In this document: in pieces, positions 5,589 through 6,691 of the stretch | How positions within the stretch are numbered: the stretch's first letter is position 1 | How the letters are laid out: each line of letters begins with the position of its first letter | Assembly: GCA_036377055.1 (NCBI GenBank) | Contig: DASUZD010000025.1 | Coordinates: forward strand, 1 to 6,691 | Length of the DNA: 6,691 bases | Source of the DNA: DASUZD01 sp036377055 | Lineage (GTDB): Bacteria > Actinomycetota > Thermoleophilia > Gaiellales > Gaiellaceae | Direction of reading: 5' to 3' | The notes under the pieces: model-generated | The model's input: the letters and a program-made list of their open reading frames with translations, nothing else | What the model was told of the DNA's origin: nothing | Databases searched by the model: none | Position numbers and translations under genes: made by a program

Positions 5589-6412
5589 GCGCCTGCGGCG
5601 ACGAGCACGAAGTCCGTCGCGAAGCCGAGGACGAGGCCGAGCAGGATCCCGCTCGCGACGATCGTCTTGTTCCCGAACATTCGCCCGACGTTCATCAGCT
5701 CGCCGACGACGTAGAGGATCGAGCCGGCCGCGAGCGCGAGCATCCCGACGGACAGCGCCTCGCTCACCCACGCCTGCCCGAGCACGGTGCCGAAGAACGT
5801 GGGCCCGCCGCCGATCAGGCCGAGGAGCCCGAGGAAGGCCCAGCTCGGAGGCTCGGCCTCGCCGGACATCGGTGCGCAGATGCCGAAGCCCTCCGTCGCG
5901 TTGTGCAGGCCGAAGCCGATGATCAGGACGAGCGCGAGGCTCAGCTCGTCGCGGGCCGCGGACTGGCCGATCGCGAGCCCCTCGGAGAAGTTGTGCAGCC
6001 CGATCCCGACCGCGATGTAGACCGCCAGCCAGCGCGCCGGCGAGAGCCCTGCGAAGTGGTGCTCGTACTCGCTCACAGCCGCTGCGCCCGCGCTGAGGAA
6101 GCTCTTGCGGCGGAGCCGCTTCATCCAGCTGTCGTAGGCGACGAGGCTCATCAACCCCGCGCTGAAGCCGACTCCGAGCAGCGCGGCGAGCCAAAGGAAG
6201 CGGCCGTCGTGCCCGCTCGTCAGCGCACTCTCGACGGGATCGACCGCCGCGGCGAGCACGTCCCAGAACAGGAAGAGGAGGATGCCGGTCGCCATCGCTC
6301 CGAGAAAGGCCTTCGTCCCGGGGGTGACGTTCCGCATCCGGGCGACGGGCAGCCCGAGGAAGATGGTGAAGCCGGCGATTGCGCCGAGCAGAAGGATCTG
6401 GGCGGTACTCAT
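5585..6412 (-). CDS. ZIP-family divalent metal transporter
   Basis: ZIP proteins carry Zn, Fe or Mn into the cytoplasm across the inner membrane. The 275-aa protein has about eight hydrophobic segments by eye (near 5-24, 35-57, 72-93, 127-149, 156-178, 190-212, 218-240 and 250-273), as expected. Transmembrane 4 contains HNFSEG (140-145) and transmembrane 5 contains HNATEG (170-175). H140, N141, E144, H170, N171 and E174 are the likely transport-site metal ligands. The loop before transmembrane 4 has SEYEHHF (114-120), another possible metal-binding spot. The HN..EG pair in both helices fits the ZupT/GufA-like branch. ATG 6412 lies inside a palindromic operator shared with the divergent DtxR-type regulator, so metal-dependent repression is likely. 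Import is the family norm. The exact metal cannot be read from sequence, though an Mn/Fe-type regulator next door favours Mn or Fe. Confidence 0.9.
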   Translation of the reverse strand: MSTAQILLLGAIAGFTIFLGLPVARMRNVTPGTKAFLGAMATGILLFLFWDVLAAAVDPVESALTSGHDGRFLWLAALLGVGFSAGLMSLVAYDSWMKRLRRKSFLSAGAAAVSEYEHHFAGLSPARWLAVYIAVGIGLHNFSEGLAIGQSAARDELSLALVLIIGFGLHNATEGFGICAPMSGEAEPPSWAFLGLLGLIGGGPTFFGTVLGQAWVSEALSVGMLALAAGSILYVVGELMNVGRMFGNKTIVASGILLGLVLGFATDFVLVAAGA

Positions 6413-6429
6413 GTAAGGCTGACCTTACA
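6412..6429. promoter_or_regulatory. Palindromic operator, DtxR/IdeR/MntR-like box
   Basis: TGTAAGG-CTGA-CCTTACA is a perfect inverted repeat with 7-bp arms and a 4-bp centre. On the minus strand TAAGGTCAGCCTTAC matches 12 of 15 positions of the DtxR/IdeR-type core TTAGGTTAGCCTAAC (recalled consensus). It spans the first base of the transporter ATG and the candidate -35 of the regulator. It is therefore placed to repress both, most plausibly by the regulator encoded at 6480. Confidence 0.72.
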
Positions 6430-6447
6430 GTAGCCCGGATCTATGAT
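6419..6447 (+). promoter_or_regulatory. Sigma70-type promoter for the DtxR-family gene
   Basis: A CTGACC -35 (6419-6424, 4 of 6 with TTGACA) and a TATGAT -10 (6442-6447, 5 of 6 with TATAAT) are separated by an ideal 17 bp. Transcription would begin near 6454, giving a leader of about 26 nt that carries the Shine-Dalgarno site. The -35 lies within the palindrome at 6412-6429, which suggests autorepression. Confidence 0.6.
6427..6432 (-). promoter_or_regulatory. Possible -10 box for the ZIP transporter gene
   Basis: On the minus strand TACTGT (TANNNT) ends 14 nt before the transporter ATG and overlaps the edge of the palindrome. An alternative TAAGGT at 6427-6422 ends 9 nt before the ATG and lies fully inside it. 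No -35 match is convincing and the start has no well-placed Shine-Dalgarno sequence. Either choice puts the operator over the promoter or transcription start. Confidence 0.3.
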
Positions 6448-6469
6448 TGCGGAGCGGGGAACGCGGCAC

Positions 6470-6474
6470 GGAGG
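6470..6474 (+). promoter_or_regulatory. Ribosome binding site of the DtxR-family gene
   Basis: GGAGG lies 5 nt before GTG at 6480. This strong site decides the start against the in-frame TTG at 6447, which sits inside the -10 box. It is the only clear Shine-Dalgarno start in the window. Confidence 0.7.
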
Positions 6475-6479
6475 CCGGG

Positions 6480-6691
6480 GTGGCGCAGGGACATTCGATC
6501 GACGAGTACCTCGAGACGATCTACTTCCTTGCCTTCCCGATCGGCGAGTACACGCCCCCCAGCGGGTCTCTGCCGCTCGCGTCGCGCGTAGCGGAGATGC
6601 TCGGCGTCTCGCGCGCCTCGGCCGGCGAGATGCTCAAGCGCCTCGAGACGGAGGGCCTGATCGAGCGCGGGAAGCGGAAGGAGGCGCTCCT
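6480..6691 (+). CDS. DtxR/MntR-family metal-dependent repressor, 3' part outside window
   Basis: Seventy complete codons from GTG 6480 run to the right edge. The family is about 140-230 aa, so only the DNA-binding end is visible. Residues 6-16 (SIDEYLETIYF) match the first helix of the family. LASRVAEMLGVSRASAGEMLKRLETEGLIER (33-63) is the winged helix-turn-helix. E9 and E12 align by eye with the metal ligands D8 and E11 of B. subtilis MntR. DtxR has a methionine (M10) at the first of these positions, so an MntR-like acidic site is suggested. The loop between the first two helices (about 18-31, FPIGEYTPPSGSL) looks several residues longer than usual. The metal-binding and dimerisation domain is outside the window. 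It diverges from the ZIP transporter with a palindrome between them, so it probably represses the transporter and itself when metal is plentiful. Confidence 0.88.
   Translation, partial: MAQGHSIDEYLETIYFLAFPIGEYTPPSGSLPLASRVAEMLGVSRASAGEMLKRLETEGLIERGKRKEAL

Noticed and set aside
5510..6433. A 307-codon plus-strand open frame opposite the ZIP transporter
   Set aside because: It is rich in D, E, R, A and Q with no domain, and mirrors the codon pattern of the real transporter gene. It also overlaps the end of the methyltransferase.

Overview
The window is very GC-rich DNA whose codon third positions are almost all G or C. It looks chromosomal and bacterial. Gene content, base composition and repeated leaderless-type start signals (TANNNT, 6-7 nt, then ATG/GTG) suggest a deep-branching actinobacterial lineage such as Thermoleophilia/Gaiellales. 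This placement is inferred: the window holds no 16S rRNA or other decisive marker. An intact PriA helicase argues against a typical Actinomycetes genome, where PriA is usually degenerate.

Layout. (1) Positions 1-2167, minus strand: rsmB (cut by the window's left edge), fmt and def, closely packed as a translation-maturation operon transcribed def, fmt, rsmB. (2) Positions about 2224-2733, plus strand: a conserved-looking protein of about 169 aa, reminiscent of the DUF1992/DnaJC28-type domain, with no ATG, GTG or TTG in its upstream open frame. (3) Positions 2737-3051: a candidate 45-aa minus-strand small gene, then about 165 bp of lower-GC intergenic DNA with short palindromes that may be an interspersed repeat. 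(4) Positions 3052-4980, minus strand: full-length priA. (5) Positions 5013-5588, plus strand: a small class I SAM methyltransferase diverging from priA. (6) Positions 5585-6412, minus strand: an eight-helix ZIP-family metal transporter whose stop overlaps the methyltransferase stop. (7) Positions 6480 to the right edge, plus strand: the start of a DtxR/MntR-family metalloregulator, divergent from the transporter.

How the genes work together. priA, def, fmt and rsmB form a classic bacterial gene string. Here priA is still on the same strand, but an opposite-strand gene, a small ORF and a repeat-like block separate it from def. At the right end, the ZIP transporter and DtxR-type regulator share a promoter region containing a perfect 7+7 bp inverted repeat (6412-6429) that resembles DtxR/IdeR operators. 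It overlaps both the transporter's start codon and the regulator's -35 element, giving a compact metal-homeostasis divergon.

No CRISPR array, tRNA, rRNA, phage or insertion sequence was found. The window is mostly ordinary housekeeping DNA. The most interesting spots are the metal divergon, the gene without a canonical start, the leaderless small ORF and the repeat-like block.
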